Assembly (NCBI GenBank): GCA_900546415.1 | Contig: URCY01000003.1 | Span: 8,998-72,997 of the forward strand | Direction: 5' to 3' | Length of the DNA: 64,000 nt | Origin: an uncultured Eubacteriales bacterium | GTDB lineage: Bacteria > Bacillota > Clostridia > Oscillospirales > Oscillospiraceae | Shown: piece by piece, positions 24,043-34,300 of the stretch | Numbering within the stretch: the stretch's first letter is position 1 | Layout: every line of letters begins with the position of its first letter | Notes under the pieces: model-generated | The model's database searches: none | The model's input: the letters and a program-made list of their open reading frames with translations, nothing else | What the model was told of the DNA's origin: nothing | Program-made: the position numbers and the translations under genes

Positions 24043-24870
24043 ATGAGCACGCTTTGTCTGGTGCCGACACCCATCGGCAACCTTTCCGATATTTCCCCAC
24101 GCGCACGGCAGGCACTGGCCGACGCCGATTTCATCGCCGCCGAGGACACCCGCGTCGCGCTGCGGCTGCTGAACCATCTGGAGCTGAAGAAGCCGCTGGT
24201 CAGCTACTACGAGCACAACAAGGAGGGCAGCGGCCCGAAGATCGTCGCGCGCATCCTCACCGGGCAGCGCTGCGCGCTCGTTTCGGACGCCGGTTCGCCC
24301 GCGATCTCCGACCCCGGCGAGGATCTCGTGCGCCTGTGCGCCGAGGCGGGCATCCCCGTCACGGCCATCCCCGGCCCGTGCGCCGCGATCACGGCGCTGA
24401 GCATCTCCGGCCTGCCGACCGGACGGTTCTGCTTCGAGGGCTTCCTCTCCACGAACAAAAAGAGCCGTCAGACCCACCTGGACGGCCTGCGCAGCGAGAC
24501 GCGCACGATGATCTTCTATGAAGCGCCGCACAAGCTGGCGGCCACGCTGGCAGACCTTTCCGCCGTCTTCGGCGCGGAGCGGCGCATCTCGCTGTGCCGC
24601 GAGCTGACGAAGCTGCACGAGGAGGTGCTGCGCATGACGCTCGGCGAGGCTATGGACTACTACGCCGAAAACGCGCCGCGCGGCGAATTCGTTCTGATCG
24701 TCGAGGGCGCCGCGCCGAGTGCGCCGGAGGCCGTCTCCGAGGCCGACGCGCTCGAGGCCGTGCGCGCGCTCATCGGGCAGGGTCTTTCGCGCAAGGACGC
24801 CGTGCGCCGCGTCAGCGAGCAGACCGGCATCCCGAAAAACGAGCTTTACAACGCGGCCGTCCGGGAATGA
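24043..24870 (+). CDS. rsmI: 16S rRNA (cytidine-2'-O)-methyltransferase RsmI
   Basis: A 275-residue tetrapyrrole-methylase-fold enzyme that 2'-O-methylates C1402 of 16S rRNA. Motifs: LCLVPTPIGNLSDIS, AEDTRVALRLLNHL, ALVSDAGSPAISDPG, IPGPCAAITALSISGLP and IFYEAPHKL, with REFVLIVEG-like end (GEFVLIVEGA). AAGGAG lies upstream of ATG 24043. Second gene of the TrmN6-like/rsmI pair, common in Firmicutes. Confidence 0.96.
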   Translation: MSTLCLVPTPIGNLSDISPRARQALADADFIAAEDTRVALRLLNHLELKKPLVSYYEHNKEGSGPKIVARILTGQRCALVSDAGSPAISDPGEDLVRLCAEAGIPVTAIPGPCAAITALSISGLPTGRFCFEGFLSTNKKSRQTHLDGLRSETRTMIFYEAPHKLAATLADLSAVFGAERRISLCRELTKLHEEVLRMTLGEAMDYYAENAPRGEFVLIVEGAAPSAPEAVSEADALEAVRALIGQGLSRKDAVRRVSEQTGIPKNELYNAAVRE

Positions 24871-24894
24871 AGCTCCGGACGCTTGGCCATGCTT

Positions 24895-25056
24895 GGGAAC
24901 CTCTGAAAAAATCAGCTGCGGCGCTCAGCGGGTCTTTTGTCCCAGCTTATCGGTTTGAAAATCTTGAAATACGTAAAGGATTCCTGCGATTTCCAAACCT
25001 CAATTTGGAAACAAAATCCCTCACTGACCGCTCTTGCGCTTGAATCAGAGCTTCCC
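24895..25056 (+). repeat. Dispersed MITE-like repeat, full copy (copy A)
   Basis: A 162-base element between rsmI and rny with imperfect terminal inverted repeats GGGAACCTCTGA (24895-24906) and TCAGAGCTTCCC (25045-25056), 11 of 12 matching. An inverted relative without an internal segment of about 42 bases lies at 40079-40191, and a fragment lies at 17457-17489. It contains no gene. It fills most of the 383-base gap 24871-25253; the rest holds the rny promoter. Confidence 0.75.
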
Positions 25057-25101
25057 TTGTTCTGTTTTTTCCGGGAGGTTCGGCGCTTTCCAAAAAATAA
25101 C

Positions 25102-25130
25102 TTGACAGAGTCGACGCAAAACGGTAAAAT
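25102..25130 (+). promoter_or_regulatory. Promoter of rny
   Basis: TTGACA at 25102-25107 and TAAAAT at 25125-25130, 17-base spacer, leader of about 117 bases. Confidence 0.85.
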
Positions 25131-25253
25131 AAAATGTGGATTCGTATTGTCTGAGCCGCGTTTTGGGGTAAACGCAGAACGGACGTTGCTTTCTATTTGG
25201 CAGCTTTGCCATTTTTCATTACAAATTTACAAAAGGAGGTGCATTCGTAGAGG

Positions 25254-26795
25254 ATGGCATGGTATATTTGGGCGGCGATCGCCGTCGCAGTTGCCGTATT
25301 ATTCTTCTTCATCGGCGTGATCTACCGCAAGAAGGTCGCCGAACGCGAGATCTCCAGCGCAGAGGACGAAGCCCGTCGCATCATCAACGAGGCGATCAAG
25401 GGCGGCGAGAACAAAAAGCGCGAGATGCTGGTGGAAGCCAAGGAAGAAATTCATAAAAACCGTACCGAATACGAACGCGAAGTCAGGGAGCGCCGCGCAG
25501 ACCTGCAGAAGCAGGAGCGCCGCTTGCAGCAGAAGGAGGAGTCCCTCGACAAAAAGACGGACGCCTTTGAACGCAAGGAGGAGGAGCTGCGGAAGCGTCA
25601 GGCGTCCGTGCTCGCCACGCAGGAGGAGGTCTCCCTCATCAAAAAGAGCCAGCTGGAAATGCTGGAAAAGATCTCCGGCCTGACGCAGGACGAGGCCAAG
25701 CACCAGATCCTCAGCAGTCTGGAAAACGAGTGCCGCCACGACGCCGCGCTCAAGATCAAGGAGATCGAAGCCGAGACGAAGGAAAACGCCGACCGCATGG
25801 CACGCGAGGTCATCTCCATCGCGATCCAGCGCTGCGCCGCAGACCACGCCGCAGAGACGACGGTCTCCGTCGTGCCGCTGCCCAACGACGAGATGAAGGG
25901 CCGCATCATCGGCCGCGAGGGTCGCAACATCCGCACCCTCGAATCCATCACCGGCGTCGATCTCATCATCGACGACACGCCCGAGGCGATCACCGTCTCC
26001 TCGTTTGACCCGGTGCGCCGCGAGGTCGCCCGTCTGGCGCTGGAGAAGCTCATTGCCGACGGCCGCATCCACCCCACCCGCATCGAGGATCTGGTCGAAA
26101 AGGCCCGCAAGGAGGTCGACCGCGTCATCAAGCAGGAGGGCGAGCGCGCCGCGTTCGAGACCGGCGTGAACAACCTGCACCCCGAGCTCATCAAGCTGCT
26201 CGGCCGTCAGAAATACCGCACGTCCTACGGTCAGAACGTGCTCAACCACTCCATCGAGGTCGCGCACATCGCCGGTCTGCTGGCCAGCGAGCTGGGCGTC
26301 GACATTCCGCTTGCCAAGCGCGCGGGTCTGCTGCACGATCTGGGCAAGTCCGTCGACCACGAGATGGAGGGCAGCCACGTCCAGCTCGGCGTTGAGCTGG
26401 CGCGGAAATACAACGAGTCTCCCGACGTGATCCACGCCATCGAGGCGCACCACAACGATGTCGAGCCGCGCACGGTCATCGCCTGTCTGGTTCAGGCCGC
26501 CGACGCGATTTCGGCCGCCCGTCCCGGCGCGCGCCGCGAGAATGTGGAAAACTACATCCGCCGTCTGGAAAAGCTTGAGGAGCTGACCGGCACTTACCCC
26601 GGTGTTGAGAAGTCCTATGCCATTCAGGCCGGTCGCGAGGTTCGCATTATGGTCAAGCCCGAGGAGGTTTCCGAGGACAACATGATCCTGCTTGCGCGCG
26701 ATCTTGCAAAAAAGATCGAAAACGAGCTGGAATACCCCGGCCAGATCAAGCTGAACGTCATTCGCGAGACGAAGGCCGTGGAATACGCAAAATGA
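25254..26795 (+). CDS. rny: Ribonuclease Y
   Basis: A 513-residue membrane-anchored endoribonuclease that begins mRNA decay in Firmicutes. Order of domains: N-terminal membrane helix (about 2-24), a long Arg/Glu/Lys-rich coiled coil (about 35-160), KH domain with [15 protein letters not shown] (about 215), and HD domain with the metal site [13 protein letters not shown] (about 360). AAAGGAGGT precedes the start. In many relatives rny sits by recA; here the recA block is 17 kb away. Own promoter and terminator. Confidence 0.97.
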   Translation: MAWYIWAAIAVAVAVLFFFIGVIYRKKVAEREISSAEDEARRIINEAIKGGENKKREMLVEAKEEIHKNRTEYEREVRERRADLQKQERRLQQKEESLDKKTDAFERKEEELRKRQASVLATQEEVSLIKKSQLEMLEKISGLTQDEAKHQILSSLENECRHDAALKIKEIEAETKENADRMAREVISIAIQRCAADHAAETTVSVVPLPNDEMKGRIIGREGRNIRTLESITGVDLIIDDTPEAITVSSFDPVRREVARLALEKLIADGRIHPTRIEDLVEKARKEVDRVIKQEGERAAFETGVNNLHPELIKLLGRQKYRTSYGQNVLNHSIEVAHIAGLLASELGVDIPLAKRAGLLHDLGKSVDHEMEGSHVQLGVELARKYNESPDVIHAIEAHHNDVEPRTVIACLVQAADAISAARPGARRENVENYIRRLEKLEELTGTYPGVEKSYAIQAGREVRIMVKPEEVSEDNMILLARDLAKKIENELEYPGQIKLNVIRETKAVEYAK

Positions 26796-26801
26796 GAGCA
26801 A

Positions 26802-26837
26802 CCCGTCCGGAGGCGCAGAGGCTCCGGGCGGGCTTTT
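26802..26837 (+). terminator. Terminator of rny
   Basis: CCCGTCCGGAG pairs with CTCCGGGCGGG (one G-T) and is followed by CTTTT. Confidence 0.75.
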
Positions 26838-26891
26838 GCTTCTGCCCGCGCGCCGGCCGAGCCGGAGCCATTCATTAAAAGCGAGGTTTTT

Positions 26892-27776
26892 ATGCTGTAT
26901 TTTCACCCCATCACCCTGTCCGACCGGCCGATGCTTGAGCCGTGGTGCGAGCGCGCGGCCGGGCACGGCAGCGAGTATTCCTTCGCCAACCTGTATTTCT
27001 GGGGACGGCAGGCCGTCTGCTACACCGACGGCGGCGTTCCGCTGATCCTCAGCCACTTCCCGCCGCACACGTCCTATCTCTTCCCCTATTCCGCGCCGGA
27101 GCTGCTTCCCCTGCTGCGGCAGGACGCCGCCGAGCGCGGCATCGCCCTACGCGTGTTCGGCCTGCTGCCGGACGAGGCCGCAGAGGTCGAGCGCCGCTGG
27201 CCGGGGCAGTACCGCTTCCATTCCGTGCGCGACAGCGCCGACTATGTCTACACGGTCGAGTGTCTGGCGGAGCTGCACGGCAAGCATTTGCAGGCCAAGC
27301 GCAACCACTGCAATCGCTTTGAGGAGGAATTCCCGGGCTATCGCGTCGAGCCGCTGACGCCGGAGCTGCTGCCCGCCTGCCGCGCCTTTACGGAGCAATG
27401 GTACGCCGCCCACACGGAGGACGGAACCGATTTTTCCGGGGAGCGCACGGCCATTGCGCGCGCATTCGACAGCTTCGACGCGCTCGGCATGGAGGGCGCG
27501 GCGCTCTTTACGCCCGACCGGCTCGTTGCCTTCACCATGGGCAACCGCATCCGCCCGACCGTTTTCGACGTCAACTTTGAAAAGGCCGACGCCACGGTCA
27601 ACGGCGCTTACGCCATCATCAACCGGGACTTTGCGCGGATGCTGCGCGCACGCTATCCCGAGCTGGAGCTGCTCAACCGCGAGGACGACATGGGCCTCGA
27701 GGGGCTGCGCCGCGCCAAGGAGAGCTATGTGCCGGATCTGCTCCTGGACAAGCTGCTGCTGGAGGCCGCGCAGTGA
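26892..27776 (+). CDS. DUF2156 (MprF C-domain-like, GNAT-fold) protein
   Basis: A 294-residue soluble protein with the fold of the aminoacyl-tRNA-dependent transferase domain of MprF/FemX. Features: EYSFANLYFWG, LHGKHLQAKRNHCNRFEEE, and the C-terminal NREDDMGLEGLRRAKESYVPDL, which is the usual DUF2156 end. There is no membrane part, unlike lysyl-PG synthases, so a lipid target is uncertain. It overlaps the downstream GNAT gene by 4 bases (GTGA), so the two are coupled. Confidence 0.82.
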   Translation: MLYFHPITLSDRPMLEPWCERAAGHGSEYSFANLYFWGRQAVCYTDGGVPLILSHFPPHTSYLFPYSAPELLPLLRQDAAERGIALRVFGLLPDEAAEVERRWPGQYRFHSVRDSADYVYTVECLAELHGKHLQAKRNHCNRFEEEFPGYRVEPLTPELLPACRAFTEQWYAAHTEDGTDFSGERTAIARAFDSFDALGMEGAALFTPDRLVAFTMGNRIRPTVFDVNFEKADATVNGAYAIINRDFARMLRARYPELELLNREDDMGLEGLRRAKESYVPDLLLDKLLLEAAQ

Positions 27777-28549
27777 CGGCCTATGCGCCCGCCGCCGCGC
27801 GGGACGTTCCGGCGCTGGCCGCGCTCTGGCAGACCTGCTTCGGCGACCCGGCGTCCGATTCCGAGCCGGTCCTGACGCATCCGCAGATCCGCACCTTCGC
27901 GGCCTATGTTGACGGAAAGCCCGTCTCCATGCTCTGCGCGCTCCCGGCGACGCTGGTCGACGAGGCGGGCGGCGAGGCGCCCTGCGCCTATCTTTACGCC
28001 GTCTGCACCGACCCGGCGTTCCGGCGGCGCGGCCTGAGCAGCGGCCTGCTGGCCTTCGCCGAGGAGGCGCTGCGCTGCGTCGGCTTCTCCTGCGCGGCGC
28101 TCGTTCCCGCGAACGAAAGTCTGTTCGGATTTTATCAAAAAAACGGGTATCAGACCGTTTTTTATCAAAAAAAATATGAAGCTGTGCCCGGCGGGGCGGC
28201 CGACATCCGGCCGGTCGGCGCCGCCGACTATCGCGCGCTGCGCGAATTGCAGCTCTACGGCTGCTTCGTCTCCTTCCCCGAGGCGATGCTCGGGCTGCTG
28301 CCGCAGCGCTGGCGCATCGAGACGGACACGGCGGTCTGCTGCGCGGCAGGCGCGGTGCAGGACGGCATTCTGCGTTTGCAGGAGCTGCTGCCGGACGTCC
28401 CGGAGGCGGCCGCCGCACTGGCGGCACGGCTCGGCTGCGCCCGCGCGGAGGTCTGCACGACCGGCGGCGACCGGCCGTTCGCCATGGCCAAGGCACTCGG
28501 CGCAGCTGCCCTGCCCGAGCGGGCGTATCTGGGCGTTTCCTTTGCATAA
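27773..28549 (+). CDS. GNAT-family acetyltransferase (Eis-like)
   Basis: A 258-residue N-acetyltransferase with GTG start overlapping the DUF2156 stop. Acetyl-CoA loop: LYAVCTDPAFRRRGLSSGLLAF; the following VPANESLFGFYQKNGY is the GNAT motif B. The C-terminal half (about 140-258) is a second, degenerate domain as in Eis/GNAT two-domain proteins. Substrate unknown; often annotated next to DUF2156 proteins in Clostridia. A leader with a promoter for holB follows at once. Confidence 0.82.
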   Translation: MTAYAPAAARDVPALAALWQTCFGDPASDSEPVLTHPQIRTFAAYVDGKPVSMLCALPATLVDEAGGEAPCAYLYAVCTDPAFRRRGLSSGLLAFAEEALRCVGFSCAALVPANESLFGFYQKNGYQTVFYQKKYEAVPGGAADIRPVGAADYRALRELQLYGCFVSFPEAMLGLLPQRWRIETDTAVCCAAGAVQDGILRLQELLPDVPEAAAALAARLGCARAEVCTTGGDRPFAMAKALGAAALPERAYLGVSFA

Positions 28550-28586
28550 TTTGCATTTTTCTGTGGAAAATCGGAAAAAATTGCGT

Positions 28587-28592
28587 TATAAT
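28587..28592 (+). promoter_or_regulatory. Probable -10 element for holB-ricT
   Basis: A perfect TATAAT 32 bases before the holB start. The -35 region (TGGAAA, 17 bases upstream) is weak. Confidence 0.5.
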
Positions 28593-28624
28593 AGAAACCG
28601 AATTTGCAAAAGGTAGGGCGGAGT

Positions 28625-29572
28625 ATGAATTTCGGCGATTTTCTGGGCAACGACGGCATCAAGCAGCGCCTGAACGAGGCGGAGCGCGCCGGACGGCTGT
28701 CGCACGCGTGGCTGCTGATCGGGCCGGAGGGCTCGGGGCGGCACACGCTGGCGCGGCAGCTCATCGCCGCCATGCAGTGCACCGCCGACGGCGAACGCCC
28801 CTGTATGCGCTGCACAGCCTGCAAAAAGGTCCTCTCGGACATGCATCCCGACGTCATCACAGTCGACGCGCCGGACAAGAAGACCATCCCGGTCAAGCTC
28901 GTCCGCGACGCCTGCGCCGATCTGTTCGTCCGCCCGAACGAGGGCGCGCGCAAGATCTACCTCTTCCCGCGCGCGCACGACCTGAACGCGCAGGGGCAGA
29001 ACGCCCTGCTCAAATGCATCGAGGAGCCGCCCCCCTACGGCACGTTTTTCCTGCTCTCCGAGCAGCCGCTGCTGCCGACCGTGCAGAGCCGCTGTGTGGA
29101 GCTGCGGCTCTGTCCCCTGCCTGAGGCGACGCTGCTGCGCGCGCTCGGGCAGCGCGCGCCGTCATCCACCGACGCCCAGCGCCGCACGGCCGCCGCGCAG
29201 AGCGAGGGCTATCTCGGCCGGGCGCTGAGGCTGCTGGAGGCCGGCGGCGGTCTGCTGCCGCAGACCGAGGCGCTGGTCGGCGCGCTCGGCTCAAAGGTAC
29301 AGCTGCTGTCCGTTCTGATCCCGATGGAGCGCATGACGCGCGAGGCGCTCCGCGCCGTGCTGCTGCAATGGCGTGAGCTGGTCGCGCAGGCGCTGCTCTG
29401 CCGCGCCGGGGCTACCAGCGGCTACCCGCAGGCGCAGACGCTCGCCGCGCGCTGCACCGCCGCGTCGCTTCTGGCCGACGCCGACGCGCTGGCCGAGGCA
29501 CTTTCCATGCTCGACGGGAATGTCGGCCCCGCGCATCTGTGCGGCTGGCTCGCCGTCAAGCTTTCCGCCTGA
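28625..29572 (+). CDS. holB: DNA polymerase III subunit delta'
   Basis: A 315-residue clamp-loader subunit. The nucleotide site is degenerate as is normal for delta' (GPEGSGRHTLARQ). The zinc module is CTADGERPCMRC and CTACKKVL. The box NALLKCIEEPPPYGTFFLL is the SRC/sensor region, followed by LPTVQSRCVEL. The clamp loader opens the beta ring in an ATP-dependent way with DnaX and HolA. The ATG at 28625 follows AGGGCGGAG. Adjacent to ricT as in B. subtilis (holB-yaaT). Confidence 0.95.
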   Translation: MNFGDFLGNDGIKQRLNEAERAGRLSHAWLLIGPEGSGRHTLARQLIAAMQCTADGERPCMRCTACKKVLSDMHPDVITVDAPDKKTIPVKLVRDACADLFVRPNEGARKIYLFPRAHDLNAQGQNALLKCIEEPPPYGTFFLLSEQPLLPTVQSRCVELRLCPLPEATLLRALGQRAPSSTDAQRRTAAAQSEGYLGRALRLLEAGGGLLPQTEALVGALGSKVQLLSVLIPMERMTREALRAVLLQWRELVAQALLCRAGATSGYPQAQTLAARCTAASLLADADALAEALSMLDGNVGPAHLCGWLAVKLSA

Positions 29573-29626
29573 GAGGCGACCGACCGCGATCGGCCCCGGG
29601 CGTATCCGTAATCATAAGGAGTTCCT

Positions 29627-31120
29627 ATGAAAGAAGAAACCACTGCCCCCGTGACGGTCTGCGACGTGCAGTTCCGCTCCGCCACGAAGTTTTATTATTT
29701 TGACCCAAACGGTCTGGACGTCCGGACCGGCGACACCGTGATCGTCGACACGGCCTACGGCCTCGAGATCGGCCAGTGCGTGCACGGCAACCACGACGTC
29801 GAGCCGAAGGACGTGGTCGCGCCGCTGCGCCGCGTGCGCCGTCTGGCGACCGAAAACGACAAAAAGATCGACGCCGCCAACCGCACCCGCGAGAAAAACG
29901 CGTTCGCGACCTGTCAGAAGCAGATCGAGGAGCTGCATATGGACATGCAGCTCGTCTCGGCCGAGTACGCCTTTGACGGCAGCAAGGTGCTGTTTTTCTT
30001 CACGGCCGACGGCCGCGTCGACTTCCGCGAGCTGGTCAAGCACCTCGCCAGCACCCTGCGCACGCGCATCGAGCTGCGACAGATCGGCGTCCGCGACAAG
30101 GCGAAAATGGTCGGCGGCCTCGGCATCTGCGGCCGTCCCTTCTGCTGCCGCCAGTTCCTCGACGATTTCCAGCCGGTCTCGATCAAAATGGCCAAGACGC
30201 AGAATCTCAGTCTGAATCCCACCAAGATCTCCGGCACCTGCGGCCGCCTGATGTGCTGCCTGAACTACGAGCAGGCCGCCTATGAGGATCTGCTGCGCAC
30301 CAGCCCGCGCCCGGAATCCTTCGTCGACACGCCCGACGGGCGCGGCACCGTCACCGACGTCAATCTGCTGCGCCAGAGCGTGCGCGTCCGGCTGGAAAAG
30401 GAGCCGGAGACCGTCGTCTGCCACAAGAACTGCGACATCTGCGTCCTGCGCAACGGCAAGGCGCGCAAGGGCGACGAGCCGATCCCGCCCGATCTCGCTC
30501 CGATCTCCGGCGGCAAGCCCCGCAAGAAGAAGGAGGAGGAGCCGGAATTTGCGACCTATCTCGAACCGGTCGTGATCCGCAGAAGCGCCGAGACGCTGGA
30601 GCCGGCCGTGGTCAGCAAGCCCGCCAAGGACGAGCCGGAGACGCGTTCGCGCCGTCGCCGCCGCAAATCCGGCGCGAAGGCGAGCGAGGCGGCAGAGGGC
30701 GCGCAGACCGAGCCGACCGCAAGGCCGGTCGGGCAGAAGCCCGCCGAGCAGCGCAGCGGAGAACCGCGCAACGGTGAGCAAAAGCCGCGCCGCGACCGTT
30801 CGCGCCGCAAGGCACGTCCGCCGCGCGATCCGAACACGCCGAAGTCTGCCGAGGCCGCGGGCGAACGACCGGCAAGAGCCGCGAAGCCCGGCCAGAAGCC
30901 CCGTGCGGAGGACGCCGGGCAAAGGCCGCGCGCGGAGAGCGCCGCGCAGAAGCGCGCCGATGCTCCCGCCGGTGAGCGCGCCGCCGCAAGGCCCTCCGCT
31001 GCAAGCGCCCCCGACGCGAATTCGCCCGCCGTTGACGGCACGTCCAAGCCGCACCGCAGACGCCCGCAGAGCCGCCGCCGCAAGCCCGGCGCAAAGCCGA
31101 ACGAGAGCACGGCGGAATGA
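29627..31120 (+). CDS. ricT: RicT/YaaT (PSP1-domain) protein with long basic C-terminal tail
   Basis: A 497-residue protein. Residues 1-280 are the PSP1/RicT domain, which with RicA and RicF supports RNase Y and sporulation phosphorelay in B. subtilis; it carries the Fe-S Cys residues in GLGICGRPFCCRQF and SGTCGRLMCCLNYE. From about residue 300 to the end there is a 190-residue Arg/Pro/Ala/Lys-rich disordered tail not present in B. subtilis YaaT (275 residues), with many RRR clusters that could bind RNA. GGAG precedes the start. Its gene follows holB by 54 bases. Confidence 0.9.
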   Translation: MKEETTAPVTVCDVQFRSATKFYYFDPNGLDVRTGDTVIVDTAYGLEIGQCVHGNHDVEPKDVVAPLRRVRRLATENDKKIDAANRTREKNAFATCQKQIEELHMDMQLVSAEYAFDGSKVLFFFTADGRVDFRELVKHLASTLRTRIELRQIGVRDKAKMVGGLGICGRPFCCRQFLDDFQPVSIKMAKTQNLSLNPTKISGTCGRLMCCLNYEQAAYEDLLRTSPRPESFVDTPDGRGTVTDVNLLRQSVRVRLEKEPETVVCHKNCDICVLRNGKARKGDEPIPPDLAPISGGKPRKKKEEEPEFATYLEPVVIRRSAETLEPAVVSKPAKDEPETRSRRRRRKSGAKASEAAEGAQTEPTARPVGQKPAEQRSGEPRNGEQKPRRDRSRRKARPPRDPNTPKSAEAAGERPARAAKPGQKPRAEDAGQRPRAESAAQKRADAPAGERAAARPSAASAPDANSPAVDGTSKPHRRRPQSRRRKPGAKPNESTAE

Positions 31121-31165
31121 CCGCGATCGTTTGACTTTCGCAAAATAAACAAAATAGAACCGTGC

Positions 31166-31219
31166 AACACTCTCCTGTAAAAAGCGGGCCGCCCTGCTTT
31201 TGCAGGGGAGTGTTTATTT
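31166..31219 (+). terminator. Terminator after ricT
   Basis: AACACTCTCCTG pairs with CAGGGGAGTGTT (one wobble) around an inner interrupted stem (AAAAGC/GCTTTT); followed by TATTT. It separates the ricT unit from the unusual helicase gene. Confidence 0.75.
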
Positions 31220-31221
31220 GA

Positions 31222-31244
31222 CTTCATGAAATGCGGGCAATTTC
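31222..31244 (+). repeat. Left imperfect direct repeat flanking the helicase gene
   Basis: A 23-base segment starting CTTCATGAAATGCGGGCAAT matches 35389-35411 (CTTCATGCCATACGGCAAAT and so on) at 18 of 23 positions in the same orientation. Possible remnant of an insertion event; weak evidence. Confidence 0.3.
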
Positions 31245-31264
31245 AATGTGCCTGGTTATAGGGC

Positions 31265-31293
31265 TTGACCGGTGTCATAAAAAGTAATATACT
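31265..31293 (+). promoter_or_regulatory. Promoter of the helicase-nuclease gene
   Basis: TTGACC at 31265-31270 and TATACT at 31288-31293, 17-base spacer; transcript start near 31300 and a leader of about 44 bases. Confidence 0.8.
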
Positions 31294-31343
31294 GTATATA
31301 TAACATGAAGGCAGGACGACGTTTACAAGAGAGGGAAAATACT

Positions 31344-34300
31344 ATGAAAGCAGATCACGCAAAGCATCCCACGGAGCGCATGGAGTTACCCGGTATCCTT
31401 TCAGAGTTCCGACAGGCGCTTAACGACGAGATAGACGAGATTGAGAAAAGCGGTCAATCCTCCACATTGTTGTTTGGCGGCCAACGACTAGAGGGACATG
31501 CGCCGGAGTATTGGTATCGGTTTCAGGTGGAGTATGCGCCTTCGATCCCTGCCGATACCCCGTGTAAGCTTATCATTGGAAATAACCAATTTGAAGTCAC
31601 AACAGTCAGCTTTGAAGAAAATTATATTATCATCTCTTCTAAATCCCCACTACCCGAGTCGATCGGAAAGGCACGGTTGGAAAACGGCGCAACCGTATTA
31701 ATAGAGCGGCTGATAAAATGCATAGAGGACAACGCAGCGACGGTCAATCCAGCCGGATTGCATATGATTCAGGCAGACGGAGGCCTTTACAATGCGCAAC
31801 GAGTTTTTAATTATCATGATATTCAACACGAAGACAAGAATACCCAAGGTCAAAACGATGCCATAGACGCCGCGCTCTCCTATGATATTACTTATATTTG
31901 GGGGCCACCCGGAACCGGAAAAACAACGGTGATCGGGCAAATCATCAAAGAGCTTTACCGACACAATCATTCTGTGCTTGCCGTTTCGCATACAAACACC
32001 GCCGTGGACGGCGCAATTGCAAAGGTCGCCGATTATATAAAGCCTTCAAAGGGGAGCGAGGAATCTTATCCTGTATTAAGACTCGGTTCTCCGGTGCGTC
32101 CGTTGCCGGACAGAGTTCTGTTGACAAGCCACGTTAATGCGGCCGGAAAAAAGCTGTACGAAAGGAAACGATATCTTGAGCAGCAAAAGGCCGCACTTAT
32201 AAAAAAAGAAAATGATCTGCAGCTTCTCCTTGCCAAAGCCGCGTGGGCGGAGCACAACCATCTGGATGAAATTCAGCCGTATTTCGACATGATCGCTGAG
32301 CTTCAAGAGAAGATCTCCGCCAATTCAAGAGAAATACAAAACCTGACTGCGGTCGTCGACCGGTATAATGCCGCAAATCCTGAGTACGCAAAGTTCTCTG
32401 TTCTTACAGAAAACTATCAGGCTGTACTTGCAGAATATAAGCAAGCCTGTGCGCAGGTTTCCCAAAATGAAGTGCAAATCAAAGAACTGCAGTCCAGATG
32501 TCAGGAAGCAGAAATAGAACTCAGAAAATTCAATGTTTATGATGAATTAAACGCCCGCGCGGAAAAATTAATGCCTGCTGCGTTTCTTGAGCGCGAGATT
32601 TCAAAGATAAAGAACCGAATTTCTGCTGAAAATGAAGAATATGCAAGTCTTAAACAAAAGCGAAGCGCGGCTTTTAACACGTTGGTGGATTATGAAGCCA
32701 AGGGGAAGGTCGGAAAATTTTTCTTCAATAAATCCGCTCTTGCAACCGCCAAAAATGACATGCGAGAAATCGATGATCGGCTGTCAAGGTTGGAAGACGC
32801 GGTAAATCACGACCGTACGCTCGAACAAGAATATCAGCGGCAGCTCAAGGATGTTCAGCTATTACAGCATCAGATTCAAGATGTCTCTCCGTCGCATACC
32901 TACAGCTACTGGCAAAGAGCGTACTCGGCAGCAAAGTCGAAGCTGGACAACTGCCGACAAACGCACCCCAAGCTGTGCGGGAAGCGAAACACGATTCAAA
33001 AACAGCTTCGCAGCATTGAGCCGGAGCTGAATCGCGCAAAAAAGGCGCGCGAGTCCATCGAGCGTGAGCTGCAGCAGTTAGCCTCGGCAAAAGAGTATCA
33101 TCAGCAAGCCTATGCAATTATGGAGCAGCGTAAACGCTTCTGTGCCGAGCAGCTTGAAAAAGAATGCCAAGGCTGTGCATCATTTTATTCGCCATCCGGC
33201 GAGTCCGACCGTTCCCTATTGGACGAGCTGAAAGGTTTGCTCAAAAAAGTCAGGGCTGAGCTTGCCTCTAAAGATACCAAAAGCATTCCGCGCGAAAAAG
33301 CGCGTATTGAAAAACAGCTTATTGAGATAAACACGGAGCTCATTCGCCTTGAGCAGCAAATGCAGGAGCTCCAGACGCAAGTCATTATGCGTGCAGATAT
33401 CATCGGCACTACGCTTACCAAAACATACCTTAATGATGTTCTGCGCAGTCGACAATTCGATGCCGTCATACTGGATGAAGCGTCAATGGCCTCGATCCCC
33501 GCACTGTGGTGCGCCGCTTGGCTTGCAAAAAAGAGCATCATAATCGTAGGCGATTTTCTTCAGCTACCGCCCATCGTTCTTGCGCAGACGGAAGCGGCAA
33601 AGAAATGGTTGGGGCGCGACGTATTCTACCACAGCGGCGTACAGGCTCAGGCCAAAAGCGGCAAGCACTTAAAGAACTTTATTATGCTCCGGGAACAATT
33701 CCGTATGGAGCGTGATATTGCCGACATTGCCAACATCTACTACGGCGATTATGGTGGGCTGCGCTCTCATGACTCAAAATCATACAGAAAAGCAGAATTG
33801 GAAGCGTTTTATTCTTGGTATCCGGACGGCAACTCCCAACAGAATATTCATCTGATCGATACGGAAAGCTTGCACGCCTGGGCAACCGGTGTGCCGCAGG
33901 GGAAAAGCCATAGTCGAGTTAACTGTTTTTCTGCGGCAATTGATGTTGATTTGGCGTTTCACCTCCTGGAGAAAAAAATATCAGAAATCCATCCCAAAGC
34001 AAAGCCGGCCGAAAACGCTTCCATCCTGATTGTTGCGCCCTATCGGCCACATGTTGCCCGCATCAATCAGCTGATTGGTTACGAGTATTCGCGTCGTGGA
34101 TACAAGGACGATCTCAATCTCATTCGAGCCGGAACGATCCACAGTTTTCAGGGCAGCGAGGCAGACATCGTCATTTTTGATCTTGTGGTAGACGAACCGC
34201 ATTGGAAAGCAAATCTGTTTATGCCGGACGAAACAATTAACGAAGGACTGCGGAAAATGTTCAATGTGGCCGTTACAAGGGCTCGTTTCAAGCTGTACAT

